34,714 nucleotides of DNA from an uncultured Caulobacterales bacterium (GCA_903858185.1 CAIOHT010000138.1:1-34714), one strand, 5' to 3'; numbered from the stretch's first letter, positions 7,599-17,045 are shown. The notes: a model not told the origin generated them from the sequence alone. Made by a program: numbers and translations.

Positions 7599-9642
7599 CG
7601 CCCGGTGTGGCCGCCGCCGACGGCGCGCCACCGACCACCTGATACCAGGTCATCTGCGTCCGCCAGCCATTGGCGCGGGCCAGTTCTCCGAAGCGCGCGG
7701 TGAAGTCCGGACCCGGCAGCGTTTCACTGGTGCGCGACAGTCCGAGCGACGTCACGTTCGGGCCCGAGATGACGACGATGCCACTGATCACCGCCTTGTT
7801 GTCACAGGCCGTCAGGTCCGCGCCGCCCGCCCGCAGCTTCTGCGTGGTCGGATAGTCGGCCGCCAGCTTCTCCAGCTCCGCGCGACCGAAGAAGAACGGC
7901 TGCATCGCACCGTTCGGTCGCAGGCCGAGCACGGTCGGTTCGCCCGGCATCTCGGCCGTCTGCAGCGCGATCGGGATCGCCGCGACAGGCTGGATCGGGC
8001 AACCACCTGTCTTCGTCGGCTGGAGATGGAACGTCGGCAGGCTGACCGAAGTCGGGCCAACGGACACCCACGGCAGCTGCACCTGGGCGGGCGGCATGCG
8101 CACGGACCGCAGGGCGTCGATCACCACACAGGCGCCGGGATCGAGCCGCACCACGCCGCTGGTGTCGATGCGCGCGACCGGATGGCGAGCGGCGACCAGG
8201 GCGCGGCTGACGGACTCGGCGGCCGTCGCCGGATCGCCCGCCGAGCCGGTCAGGGTGACCGACAGGCCGCCCTCCCCGCGCGACAGGTCGACGACCTCCA
8301 GCCAGCCGCACTGCACCTTCGCCAGCGCCCGCTCAGCCACCATGGCGGGCGGCTGGGAGGGTGCGGTCGCCGCGGCCTTCGCGGCCTGGTCGAGCGCCGG
8401 ATCGCGTTTGGGCGCGATCAGCATCGCGACCACGAAGGCGCCGACCAGCAGGGCGACGCCGCCGCCGATCGAGGCCAGCACCGGCATCGACAGCTTTGCC
8501 GGCAGCTTGATGCCACCCGGCCCCGCAGGAGCGCCGGGGGCCTTCGCGGGGTTCGGCTTCGCACCCTTTCCGCCCGGCTGCGGCGAATCCAGCGCTGCGA
8601 TCAGCTCGGCCATCGAGCGGAAGCGGTCCTTGGGATTCGCCGCCAGCATCCGGTCAAGGACGCGGCGCAGGTTCGGCGGCGCCTCGGAGGTGTCGGGCCC
8701 GGCCCGACGGCGGTCGACGGCGTCGACCACGGTGACGCCCATATCGACCGGCCTGCCCTTGGCCAGCGCCAGCACAACCAGGCCCAGGCTGTAGATGTCG
8801 GTCCAGTCGCCGACCTCGCGGCCGTAGTCGCCCAGCTGCTCAGGCGCGACGAAGCCCAGCTTGCCGGCAAATCCGTCGCCGATGATCGTGTCACTTGACG
8901 CATTGCCGTCGCGGGCGATGCCGAAGTCGATGATCTTGGCCGAGGCCAGCCCGCCGCCCGGCAGCAGGATGTTGTCCGGCGCGATGTCACGGTGGAGCAC
9001 GCCGGCGGCGTGGGCGGCCTTCAGCCCCTCGGCCATGCGGCGGGTAAAGGCGATCAGGTCGTTCTCGGTCGGCTTCAGCGTCCTGAGCACATCGACCAGC
9101 TGCACGCCGTCGATGAACTCCGTCACAATGTAGAAGGGCCCGAGCAGACGGTACTGCACGATCGCCGGGTGGTGCACCTGGGTCAGCTGGCTGAGTGTGC
9201 GCGCTTCCTTCTGGAACATGCGCCGCACGTCGTCGTCGTCCGCCAGCGAGGCGAGGATGACCTTGATGGCCACCCGCTCGTCGGGGTTGTTGACGTTGAA
9301 CCCCTCATAGACCTCGCCCATCCCGCCCCGGGCGAGGAAGCGCTTGATCTCGTAGATGCCGTTCAGCACCTCGCCGGGCGCGAGGCGGCCCCCGTCGCGG
9401 TTGCCTGGTCCCGGCGGTGGCGCGGGGGGCGGCGGCGACTCCGCCTGTGGCGGCGGCATGGGCGAGGCGCCCCAGCCCGGGCCGGCGTCGGCCGCGCCGC
9501 GCGGGGCGAAGACCGTCGGCTCGTGCGCCTCGGGCGGCGGAGGCGGTGGTGAGGACGGCGGTGCTTCCGGCGTCGGCTCCTCGCCAGAGAACCAGGCGGA
9601 CTCTGCGTCCTCGCCGTCGGAAGGATCCTTGGGATCGGCCAT
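7561..9642 (-). CDS. ppkA: T6SS serine/threonine protein kinase PpkA
   Basis: This 693-residue Hanks-type kinase has a Pro-rich N-terminal tail (1-~88) and a kinase domain (~92-352). The domain shows the Gly-rich loop 'LARGGMGEVYEG' (103-114), catalytic Lys127 in VAIK, HRD at 217-219, DFG at 239-241 and APE at 267-269. The catalytic loop reads HRDIAPDN rather than the common HRDLKPEN. A Pro/Ala/Gly linker, one membrane span (~386-410) and a ~280-residue periplasmic domain follow. In T6SS, PpkA phosphorylates a component so that the FHA protein binds and assembly proceeds. I start at the ATG at 9642, two bases after the pppA stop. An upstream in-frame extension would overlap pppA and is Arg-rich. 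Thr43 lies in a 'PTVFAP' context shared with TssL. Confidence 0.93.
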   Translation of the reverse strand: MADPKDPSDGEDAESAWFSGEEPTPEAPPSSPPPPPPEAHEPTVFAPRGAADAGPGWGASPMPPPQAESPPPPAPPPGPGNRDGGRLAPGEVLNGIYEIKRFLARGGMGEVYEGFNVNNPDERVAIKVILASLADDDDVRRMFQKEARTLSQLTQVHHPAIVQYRLLGPFYIVTEFIDGVQLVDVLRTLKPTENDLIAFTRRMAEGLKAAHAAGVLHRDIAPDNILLPGGGLASAKIIDFGIARDGNASSDTIIGDGFAGKLGFVAPEQLGDYGREVGDWTDIYSLGLVVLALAKGRPVDMGVTVVDAVDRRRAGPDTSEAPPNLRRVLDRMLAANPKDRFRSMAELIAALDSPQPGGKGAKPNPAKAPGAPAGPGGIKLPAKLSMPVLASIGGGVALLVGAFVVAMLIAPKRDPALDQAAKAAATAPSQPPAMVAERALAKVQCGWLEVVDLSRGEGGLSVTLTGSAGDPATAAESVSRALVAARHPVARIDTSGVVRLDPGACVVIDALRSVRMPPAQVQLPWVSVGPTSVSLPTFHLQPTKTGGCPIQPVAAIPIALQTAEMPGEPTVLGLRPNGAMQPFFFGRAELEKLAADYPTTQKLRAGGADLTACDNKAVISGIVVISGPNVTSLGLSRTSETLPGPDFTARFGELARANGWRTQMTWYQVVGGAPSAAATPGASPPPAGAPARP

Positions 9643-9644
9643 CG

Positions 9645-10394
9645 TCAGGCCCCCGCCAGTCGAAGGGCGGTGACTTCCTCGCAGACGACACAGACCGCCG
9701 TGACATTGTCCGGTGCGCCGCGCTGCCTGGCCAACGCGACGAGGGCGGCGCTGGCCGCATCGGCGTCGCGGCCGGCCAGGATGGCGGCGATCTCGGTTTC
9801 GTCCGCCACGCCGTGCAGGCCATCGCTGCACAGCAGGATCACGTCGCCCGGCTGCAGGTCATCGACGACCGCGTCGACCAGAAGTTCCGGCTCCACGCCG
9901 ACGGCGCGGGTGATCAGATGGCCCATGGGGTGGCCCTTGACGTCATGCGGCTGCAGCAGCCCGCGATCCGCCATCTCCTGGACCTGGGTATGATCCCGCG
10001 TCAGCTGGACCAGCAACCGGTCCCGCAACAGATATATGCGGCTGTCGCCAGCCCACAGGCATCCCAGCCGGGCGCCCTGGACCAGCAGGACGACCACGGT
10101 CGAGCCGGCCCGGCCGCCGGTCTGCTGGCCCATGTCATAGATGGCGGCGTTGGCCCGGTGCAGGACGTCAGCCAGGGTTTCAAGATCGACGTCGAATGCG
10201 CCGGTCATGGGCGCTGTGGCCATCTCCGAAACGATCATGCCGGAGGCGACCTCGCCGTCCTTGTGACCGCCCATGCCGTCGGCCACGACCCAGAGACCAG
10301 CGTCGTCGCGGAGCAGCATGGCGTCCTCGTTGGCGCTGCGCACCAGTCCCGGGTCGGTCACGCCGGCGGCCCGGCAGCGGATAGCCTGCATCAT
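9645..10394 (-). CDS. pppA: T6SS PP2C-type protein phosphatase PppA
   Basis: This 249-residue PPM/PP2C phosphatase has all main metal-binding motifs: 'VRSANEDA' (18-25), 'VADGMGGH' (37-44), 'GDSRIY', 'LLCSDGLHG' and 'DNVTAV' near the end. It removes phosphate from threonines modified by PpkA and so resets or limits T6SS assembly. Two ATG codons stand at the start. The first (10394) overlaps the tagF stop as ATGA, which argues for translational coupling. ppkA begins 2 nt downstream. The family length is normal and no key residue is missing. Confidence 0.94.
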   Translation of the reverse strand: MMQAIRCRAAGVTDPGLVRSANEDAMLLRDDAGLWVVADGMGGHKDGEVASGMIVSEMATAPMTGAFDVDLETLADVLHRANAAIYDMGQQTGGRAGSTVVVLLVQGARLGCLWAGDSRIYLLRDRLLVQLTRDHTQVQEMADRGLLQPHDVKGHPMGHLITRAVGVEPELLVDAVVDDLQPGDVILLCSDGLHGVADETEIAAILAGRDADAASAALVALARQRGAPDNVTAVCVVCEEVTALRLAGA

Positions 10395-10945
10395 GCCCTC
10401 ATCTCCGCGGAGACCGTCTGCACCATCAGATCGGCCAGCACGCGCGGCGGCGCGGTATCACCAGCGGCCAGAGGCGCATCGAGCTCGGCAACCCACCAAC
10501 GGCTGCCCTGCCCCGCCGCGCCGTCGTCAGAACCATCAACCGACGCGACCGCTTCCAGCACCGCGGCCGGCGCGATCGCCCCGGTCATGGCGTCATAGAG
10601 CGCCTGCTCCGACCGTCGCGCGATCTGGTCACCGCGCCGGCCGGCGGCGGCCGCGTCAAGCCCCTCAAGCCCGGCGACCAGCATGAACCGGCGCCCGGCC
10701 GCATCCATCGAGGGCGTCGCCGCCCCGGCGCGCCAACCCGGCCCCAGGTCGCCCGGTCCGGCCACGAACAGCAGCGGCGGGCAAGCCAGATGGGCGGCCT
10801 CGAAGTCCTCGCCCAACTGATCTTTCGCGGCAGCCAGGTTGCCGGTTACCCACTGATCCCAGGCGTCATGGTCGCCAGCGCCCAGGCGGATGAAATCCCC
10901 CTGTGACGGGTGCTTGCCGAACAGGAACGGCGCGCCGTCGCTCAT
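10391..10945 (-). CDS. tagF: T6SS-associated protein TagF
   Basis: This 184-residue protein shows the TagF/DUF2094 signature at its N-terminus ('FLFGKHPSQGDFIRLG', residues ~7-22, then 'WDQWV'), followed by 'CPPLLFVAGPGDLGPGWRAG' and 'DAAGRRFMLVAG'. TagF proteins act after translation to hold back T6SS assembly by interfering with the FHA protein, and in some bacteria TagF is fused to PppA. Here they are separate but overlap by 4 bp (ATGA). The start at 10945 overlaps the tssM stop in the same way. An in-frame extension to 11194 would run inside tssM and is rejected. Confidence 0.9.
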   Translation of the reverse strand: MSDGAPFLFGKHPSQGDFIRLGAGDHDAWDQWVTGNLAAAKDQLGEDFEAAHLACPPLLFVAGPGDLGPGWRAGAATPSMDAAGRRFMLVAGLEGLDAAAAGRRGDQIARRSEQALYDAMTGAIAPAAVLEAVASVDGSDDGAAGQGSRWWVAELDAPLAAGDTAPPRVLADLMVQTVSAEMRA

Positions 10946-13900
10946 AGGCGCGCCGGACAACGGAAGCTGAACGGCCCGGTCCGGCTGAACGGGTTGGCGG
11001 CGCCCTGGATTTCCATTCTCAGCGTCGCCGTCGAGGCCCCTTCGCCGAAGGTCGCCCGCACCACCTGGGACTCGCCCCGGCCACGGTCGAACAGCCGGAA
11101 CATCGCCCAGGGTCCCACCGCCTGGGCCAGCACGCGCGAGCGGCCATCCACCGTCGCCCGCAGTTCGGCGCGCGATCCGGCCATCGGCATCCACTGGAAC
11201 AGGCGCGGGCCGTCGTCCTCCGACAGTTCCTGGCTCGACCCGCTGATCGAGAGCTCGAGCTTGCTGACGGAGGCGCCCATGGAGTCGACGGAAACCTGGA
11301 AGGCCAGACCGCCGGCCAGGAGGCCGCGAATGTCCGCCGCCTTCTGGAACTGCTCGGGGGTGGTCGGATCAAAGCTCGCCGACGCCGGCCCTTCCCAGCG
11401 CCAGACGGCGCCGGTGGTATTCATCATCCCCTGCAGCCGGCCCTCGAAGTTGCGGAAGGCGCCGCCCTCGCCAAACAGCCGCTGCATGTCCTGCAGCGAC
11501 GCGTCCGTCGCCTGGGACCGCACAAACGGGTAGGCCTGACCGACGACGCGCTGGCAGTCCTGCCGCAGGAGATCGAAGTCCGACGCCAGGGCGCCGGTCA
11601 CCGCTGTGGTCTGGGCCGCATCGCTCTGTTGCGCGGACTCGGTGACAAAGGCGCGCATGTCCTCCGGCGCCGCTTCGGTGGCCAGGGCCGCGCCGGCGCG
11701 GGCGGCGTCCTGGCGGGCCTGGTCGCCCATCATGCCGCCGCCGGAGCGTTCGATCGTCGCCTTGGCCTGACGCGCCGCCTTCAGCTTGTCGAGGAAGTCG
11801 TCGATCGCGCCGCGACCCTTCGGATCGCCAACCCAGGCCGCCATCGGCTGGAAGGCCATCTGGATCTGCTGGCCGGCGTCGATGCCGCCGCCGCCGACAC
11901 CGGAGCGAAGCACGCCGCCGACCTGGCCCATCCGGGACGCCGCAGCATCGAGCGCCGCCTTGCGACCCGCGCCGAGCGACTGGAAGTTGGTGTTGCGATG
12001 GATCTCCAGCAGGAACAGCTTGAGCGCCGACGGCGGGCCGAACAGGGCGTTGGCGGCGACGTCATCACTGAAGTAGTTGGCGGGCCGGGGCGTCGCGGCG
12101 ACGGCCTTCCAGCGCTGGATGTACTCAGCGGCGTAGCGCTGGGCGACAGCCGCGTTGAGGTCGTGCAGCTGGTCCATCAGGGCCGGATTGTTGGCCTGGC
12201 TGCCCAGCACCCAGAGGTCGGCCTTCATCGCCGCCTTCACATTGGGCAGGCCCTTCAGGTAGGCGGCGACATAGCCTTCCGGCGTGAAGAAGTAGGGCAC
12301 GGACAGCGCCTCGACCTCCGGCCCGTTGGCGAAGGCGCGGAAGGAGCCCGGCAGCAGACGGCTCGGCGTCCAGTCGGCGCCGGCCCGGGCCGCCTCGCTC
12401 GAGCGCAGCAGGGCGTAGGCGCGATCCGCCGCAGGCATGGCCTCGACGGCGTCGCGGCTGGCCTTGACCACCCCGGCGTCGAGCGGCGCGCCGCCCTTGG
12501 CCCAGACCTGGGACATGTCCTTGTCGGCGAGGAGGACATCGAGATGCTTGACCATCCGGCCGCGCACTTCGCCGAAGTTCGATCCCGCGAGCGAGGCGGC
12601 CTGCCAGTCCTGGACCAGCCAGTTGCGGACGACCTTGGGGTCGACCGAATGCTGGCCGCCCAGCATCAGGTAGGACTTCAGGGCGTCATAGACGGCCCCG
12701 CCGTCGCTGGCGTTGGCGCGCTGGAACTCCTCCAGCCGCAGCAGACTCTGGGGCAGCAGGGTGCGGCGCAGACCTTCGAGGTAGGCCTGGCGGGCGGCCT
12801 TGGCGAGGCCGCTCTGGAACAGCCCGAACCGCATCGCCAGCGGCGCGCCGCGCTTCTCCTCGTCGCAATAGCCGCGCGGCAGGGCGCAGAGCGCGTTCAG
12901 CGGCTCGACCGCAGCGTCAAAGCCCGGCGCGGTCTCATCCATACGGGTCAGGCTGAGGCCGGACTCATCGAGCCTGGCCTGCGCCACCCGGGTGGCGGCT
13001 TCCAGCTTGATCTGGAAGTTGCGGTTGGCGCTGTAGCTGACGGTCCAGGCGGTAAGGCACAGCACCACCGTCGCGGCGATAGCGCCCATGCCGGCCATCA
13101 GGATTCGCGACCGGCGCCTGAGCGCCTCCGGAGTCGCCTGGACCATGCCGGCCTCGCCGAAGATGACCTCGGTCATCAGGCGATTGAGGAAGTAGGCCCT
13201 GCCCCCGCCGCTGCGGGCCGCGGCCGGCGTGTCGAACAGCGTCGCCAGGCCGCCCAGCACGCGGTCCATCGGCGAGCCTTCCTGGACGCCGCTGGTGAAG
13301 TAGAAGCCGCGCAGGTGCGCCGTCCCTTCGGCCGCATTGGCCGGGAAGGCGCCATCAAGGAACCGGGCGACGCGCGCGCGCAGGCCGGCGAACTGGACCG
13401 GAAAGCCGAGGATCAGGCTGCGACGCCGCGCATCCACCTCCTCCTGCAGGCGGGTGGTCGACCGGTTGGCGATGGACCGGGCCAGCTGGTCGAACTCGCG
13501 CACCGCGGCGAGTTGTCCGGGCGCGGTCTCGGCGAGGTCGAAGGTGGCGCCGAGAACGGCGCGCCGGCCGTCGACATCGAGGTCGTCGAAATACTCGGAG
13601 AAGCCGGCGATCAGGTCCGACTTGGTGAACATCACATAGACCGGGGCCGACACCTCCAGCCCGTCACGCAGTTCCACCAGTCGCCGTCGGATCGTCGAGG
13701 CGTGCCGGTCGAGCGTCGCAGCGTCGGCGGTCAGCAGCAGATCGATCGGGAAGGCCACCAGCACGCCGTTGATCGGCTGGGCCGGCCTGTTCTTGCGCAG
13801 CACGTTCAGGAAGGTCGTCCAGCCTTCGCGGTCGCGCGCATCGCCGGTGTCCTGGGTCGTGTAGCGACCCGCCGTATCGACCAGTACCGCCTCGTCCGTG

Positions 13901-14370
13901 AAGCAGAAGTCGAGATTGCGTGTGCCGCCGAGGCCCTGCATCCGCGCGTCCGAGAACGGGAACCGAAGCCCCGAGTTGGCCAGGGCTGTGGTCTTGCCGC
14001 CGCCAGGGGGGCCGACGATGACATACCAGGGCCGGTCATACAGATAACTGCGCCGGCCGCCCGAGGCGGACTTCAGCTGCGACAGGGCTTCGGCGAGTCG
14101 CGAGGCGACCGCCTTCTCCTCGCCACCCGTCGCGCTGCCCTGCGACAGGGCCTCGGCGATGGCGGCGGCGGCCTTGCGCGCCTTGAGCACGTGCAGCACC
14201 GCGAGCCCGCCCCAGACCGCGACCACCAGCGCCAGCAGCGTCAGTCGCCACGGCCAGCGCAGCACAGGCAGCACCAGCGGCAGCAGGAAAACCAGGACCA
14301 GCGCTGCGACCACCGCGATGGCGATCGAGATCACCCACCAGTTGCCCAGCCACTTCTTCAGATTGGCCAT
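10942..14370 (-). CDS. tssM: T6SS inner-membrane protein TssM (IcmF-like)
   Basis: This 1142-residue protein has the usual TssM plan. Two N-terminal membrane spans lie at ~12-36 and ~42-62, then a cytosolic NTPase-like domain with Walker A GPPGGGKT (120-127) and 'LVDTAGRY' (163-170), a third span at ~423-444, and a large periplasmic part rich in helices with a beta-rich C-terminus. TssM spans the envelope, joins TssL in the inner membrane and reaches TssJ in the periplasm. The Walker A motif is intact, so NTP binding is possible; not all TssM proteins keep it. Length is typical. The gene starts 3 nt after tssL and ends inside the tagF start. A 1019-codon frame on the opposite strand is a GC-driven shadow. 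Confidence 0.96.
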   Translation of the reverse strand: MANLKKWLGNWWVISIAIAVVAALVLVFLLPLVLPVLRWPWRLTLLALVVAVWGGLAVLHVLKARKAAAAIAEALSQGSATGGEEKAVASRLAEALSQLKSASGGRRSYLYDRPWYVIVGPPGGGKTTALANSGLRFPFSDARMQGLGGTRNLDFCFTDEAVLVDTAGRYTTQDTGDARDREGWTTFLNVLRKNRPAQPINGVLVAFPIDLLLTADAATLDRHASTIRRRLVELRDGLEVSAPVYVMFTKSDLIAGFSEYFDDLDVDGRRAVLGATFDLAETAPGQLAAVREFDQLARSIANRSTTRLQEEVDARRRSLILGFPVQFAGLRARVARFLDGAFPANAAEGTAHLRGFYFTSGVQEGSPMDRVLGGLATLFDTPAAARSGGGRAYFLNRLMTEVIFGEAGMVQATPEALRRRSRILMAGMGAIAATVVLCLTAWTVSYSANRNFQIKLEAATRVAQARLDESGLSLTRMDETAPGFDAAVEPLNALCALPRGYCDEEKRGAPLAMRFGLFQSGLAKAARQAYLEGLRRTLLPQSLLRLEEFQRANASDGGAVYDALKSYLMLGGQHSVDPKVVRNWLVQDWQAASLAGSNFGEVRGRMVKHLDVLLADKDMSQVWAKGGAPLDAGVVKASRDAVEAMPAADRAYALLRSSEAARAGADWTPSRLLPGSFRAFANGPEVEALSVPYFFTPEGYVAAYLKGLPNVKAAMKADLWVLGSQANNPALMDQLHDLNAAVAQRYAAEYIQRWKAVAATPRPANYFSDDVAANALFGPPSALKLFLLEIHRNTNFQSLGAGRKAALDAAASRMGQVGGVLRSGVGGGGIDAGQQIQMAFQPMAAWVGDPKGRGAIDDFLDKLKAARQAKATIERSGGGMMGDQARQDAARAGAALATEAAPEDMRAFVTESAQQSDAAQTTAVTGALASDFDLLRQDCQRVVGQAYPFVRSQATDASLQDMQRLFGEGGAFRNFEGRLQGMMNTTGAVWRWEGPASASFDPTTPEQFQKAADIRGLLAGGLAFQVSVDSMGASVSKLELSISGSSQELSEDDGPRLFQWMPMAGSRAELRATVDGRSRVLAQAVGPWAMFRLFDRGRGESQVVRATFGEGASTATLRMEIQGAANPFSRTGPFSFRCPARL

Positions 14371-14373
14371 CGC

Positions 14374-15708
14374 CTAGTCTCTCCGCTCGACGATGACTTC
14401 GACGCGCCGGTTCTGGCTTCGGCCTTCCGGCGTGTCGTTCGAGGCGACCGGCTGGCTGTCGCCCGCGCCTTCAACGACCACACGACCCGGATCGCGCAAC
14501 CGCTTGCGGACGAGACCCGCAGCCATCTCCGCCCGCGCTTTCGAGAGCGCGAAGTTGTCGGCGAACGCCAGCCGGCGCGGCGGCGTGGAATCGGTGAAGC
14601 CGACGACCCGGATGGCGCCGGGCTCGGTATCCAGCGCCATGGCGATCCGGTCGAACAGGGCCATCTGCTCGGGACGAAGCTGGTCTGATCCCGGATCGAA
14701 CAGCTGGCCGACGGTCGTGCGCACGCGCACGGTCGCCGGATCCTCGATCACCTCGACCAGGCCCTGGGCTCGATCCGGCGCCAGGAAGGTGCGGATGCGC
14801 CCCGCCTGGGCGCCGGCCTCAGGGACCATCACGGTCTGCTGGCGGTCCAGCGTGAACGGACCAGCGCGGGTGAAGGTCTGCAACGCGGCCATCGCCGGCC
14901 GCCCCTGCGTCGCCAGTGCCACCCGGAAGCCGACGTAGGCCAGCAGCAGCACCGTCAGCGCCACGGCGCCGACCAGGATGAGGGGGCCCCAGATACCCGG
15001 CGCCGAGGCCGGCTGGTCGGCCCCGCGCCAATGCGGCGAGAGCTCGGTGCGCGACACCTGCGAGGCGGCGCCCAGCACCTGGTGCACCCTGAGCATCAGA
15101 CCGTTGTGCGCCTGGCGACCATCAGCGGCGACGCGATAGCGGCCCTCGAAGCCGGCCGCCATGCAGGCGTGATAGAGCGCCAGCAGGTCGCGGTTCTCGA
15201 CCGGCTGGGCGATCATCTCGTCAAGCAGACGCCAGAACCGGTCGCCGCCGATCGCCTCGTGGAAGAACCGGACAACGAGGCTGCGCTGGGCCCATTCGGC
15301 GGCGTCACCCTCATGGCCCGGCAGGTTCAGCGCCACGTCATCGGTGGTCGCGGCCATGGCGTAGACGGCCCGGCGAAGTTGCTCGGCCGTCAGGAACCCG
15401 GTGAAGCGGGTCTGGAAATCGGCAATGTCTGCGGCGGCCTTGGCGTGCAGTTCGGGCAACGGCATGCGCACACGGCCGGCGCGGAGTCCCGCCAGCAGCG
15501 ACAGCAGCGGCGCGGCTTCGTTGGTCAGCGGATTGGCCGGATCGTAAAGCGTCCCGGGCGGCGGCACGTCGTCCGTCGTCGGGGCGGCCGGGCTGGCGAC
15601 ATAGCCTTCCTGCCCAGCCGGTTGCGCGGATCGCTCGGCCATCGCCTGTTGCAGGGGCGAGGGTCGGAAGACCGTGCGCTGCGGGGGGCGGCGTTCGCCC
15701 TCGCTCAT
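14374..15708 (-). CDS. tssL: T6SS TssL with OmpA-like C-terminal domain
   Basis: This 444-residue protein has a cytosolic DotU/IcmH-type helical domain (~60-225), one membrane span (~241-263) and a C-terminal OmpA-like peptidoglycan-binding domain (~325-444) with 'FTDSTPPRR' and 'SQNRRVEVIVERR'. TssL works with TssM in the trans-envelope complex, and the OmpA-type extension anchors it to the cell wall. The N-terminal tail contains 'QRTVFRPSP' with Thr12. In Agrobacterium tumefaciens, PpkA phosphorylates TssL on an N-terminal threonine (Thr14), creating the FHA docking site, so Thr12 is the obvious candidate here. I take the ATG at 15708, which overlaps the tssK stop; 8 further in-frame codons lie upstream. 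Confidence 0.95.
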   Translation of the reverse strand: MSEGERRPPQRTVFRPSPLQQAMAERSAQPAGQEGYVASPAAPTTDDVPPPGTLYDPANPLTNEAAPLLSLLAGLRAGRVRMPLPELHAKAAADIADFQTRFTGFLTAEQLRRAVYAMAATTDDVALNLPGHEGDAAEWAQRSLVVRFFHEAIGGDRFWRLLDEMIAQPVENRDLLALYHACMAAGFEGRYRVAADGRQAHNGLMLRVHQVLGAASQVSRTELSPHWRGADQPASAPGIWGPLILVGAVALTVLLLAYVGFRVALATQGRPAMAALQTFTRAGPFTLDRQQTVMVPEAGAQAGRIRTFLAPDRAQGLVEVIEDPATVRVRTTVGQLFDPGSDQLRPEQMALFDRIAMALDTEPGAIRVVGFTDSTPPRRLAFADNFALSKARAEMAAGLVRKRLRDPGRVVVEGAGDSQPVASNDTPEGRSQNRRVEVIVERRD

Positions 15709-17045
15709 CGCCGCACCCGCTTGACCCACCACAGTTCGAGTTTCAGCTCCGGCCAGTCGCCGGACACATGCAGGCCGATCGAGGGCGCCGAGGCCAGATC
15801 CGGCCAGTCAGGCGAGGACCTGTCGAGCTCGAAATAGGTGTAGCCGGGGACGATGCGGATCTGCGCCGGCGGGGTCGGGGTCTGCGAGATCCGCACCCCT
15901 GCCTGCAGGGCGTTGGCGACGATGTCCCGCATGCGCAGCACCGAGCCGACCTTCACCAGCGAGCCGAACCGCTGCTGGATCATCTCGGGCGGGGTCCTGG
16001 CGCTGACGGCCAGATAGAAGTTGGCCGTCTCGAACAGCGAGCGGTCCTGCACCAGCGCGGTGTAGGCGCCGGGGCCGACCGCCTCGAGCGGAAGCTGCCC
16101 CGCCGATCGTTCAAACATCGCCGACAGCGACCGCTGCAGCGCCGCGTGCACCGGCGCGAAGGTCATCTGAAGGTTCTCATGGTCGTACGGCGGAAAGTCC
16201 GGCGGTCGCCGTTCCGACAGCGTCAGGGTCGACAGTTCGCCCGCCATGCCGACAAACGCTTCGTAGAGGCGCTCCGGATGCAGGTTCGGCAGGCTCGCCA
16301 GATGCGTCAGTTGCGGCGTCCACTTGTTCAGCGACAGCAGCAGCAGGAAGGAGGCGAAGGTCTCGGCGCCGCCGTCCGTGGCCTCGACCGCGCGATGCGC
16401 CAGTTCATCAATGCGCTGGTTCGCCCGGCCGATGACATCCGTCAGGAACCCTGGCAGGCAGGGCGCGGCGTTGGCGTTCAGGGTCGGCGGGATGAAGTTC
16501 TCGTCGAAGATCACCCGGCCGTTGAGCACTTCGCGGACGCGGGCCAGCGCCAGCACGACACGCCCCTCGGTCTCCTTTGGCGCATGGCCGAAGGAGAGGT
16601 TCGGCCGCGCCAGTTCCACGCCCTCCCCCGAACGCTCCTCGGCCGAGGCGTCATAGAGCTCCTCTTCATCCACGGCGAAGCGCGTGGACGGAACGACCCG
16701 GTCGCGGGGCTGGAACTCAAGCGCCCCGGCCTGCGCCGGCGGCAGCGTCACATAGATGATCGCATCGCGCAGGTCGGACGGCAGATCGATGGGGCGGGGC
16801 GGCGGCAGGTCGCCCGGGATGCTGACCGGCGCACCGTCGCGCAGCACGGCCGTCAGGCTGGTGACACCGAACTTGCCCAGTTGGGCGAGGGTTTCGTCGA
16901 TGACGAGTGTGCGCACGCCCCACGGATAGGACGTCAGCCCGTCGGCCCGCGCATTGACCAGCGACTCGGTAAAGCGATCCTGCTGCTGGAAATGCTGGGG
17001 CCTGAGAAACAGACCCTCGTGCCAGGCAACCCGGCTACCACCCAT
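15705..17045 (-). CDS. tssK: T6SS baseplate protein TssK
   Basis: This 446-residue protein opens with the TssK hallmark 'VAWHEGLFLRPQHFQQQDRF' (residues ~6-25). The shell domain follows, then a helical middle part and a C-terminal domain ending 'WPELKLELWWVKRVRR'. TssK trimers join the baseplate wedges to the TssL/TssM membrane complex. The ATG at 17045 begins directly before the hallmark; an upstream in-frame extension to 17090 has no family support. As the first gene of the leftward operon it probably depends on the TTGACG element at 17085-17090. Its stop overlaps the tssL start (ATGA). Confidence 0.95.
   Translation of the reverse strand: MGGSRVAWHEGLFLRPQHFQQQDRFTESLVNARADGLTSYPWGVRTLVIDETLAQLGKFGVTSLTAVLRDGAPVSIPGDLPPPRPIDLPSDLRDAIIYVTLPPAQAGALEFQPRDRVVPSTRFAVDEEELYDASAEERSGEGVELARPNLSFGHAPKETEGRVVLALARVREVLNGRVIFDENFIPPTLNANAAPCLPGFLTDVIGRANQRIDELAHRAVEATDGGAETFASFLLLLSLNKWTPQLTHLASLPNLHPERLYEAFVGMAGELSTLTLSERRPPDFPPYDHENLQMTFAPVHAALQRSLSAMFERSAGQLPLEAVGPGAYTALVQDRSLFETANFYLAVSARTPPEMIQQRFGSLVKVGSVLRMRDIVANALQAGVRISQTPTPPAQIRIVPGYTYFELDRSSPDWPDLASAPSIGLHVSGDWPELKLELWWVKRVRR

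Noticed and set aside
9643..9831. N-terminal extension of ppkA
   Set aside because: It would overlap pppA by over 180 bp and is Arg-rich; the ATG at 9642 sits 2 nt after the pppA stop.
11629..14688. 1019-codon open frame opposite tssM
   Set aside because: Antisense to a well-supported tssM, Arg/Gly/Gln/His-rich, no domain; typical of GC-rich third-position bias.
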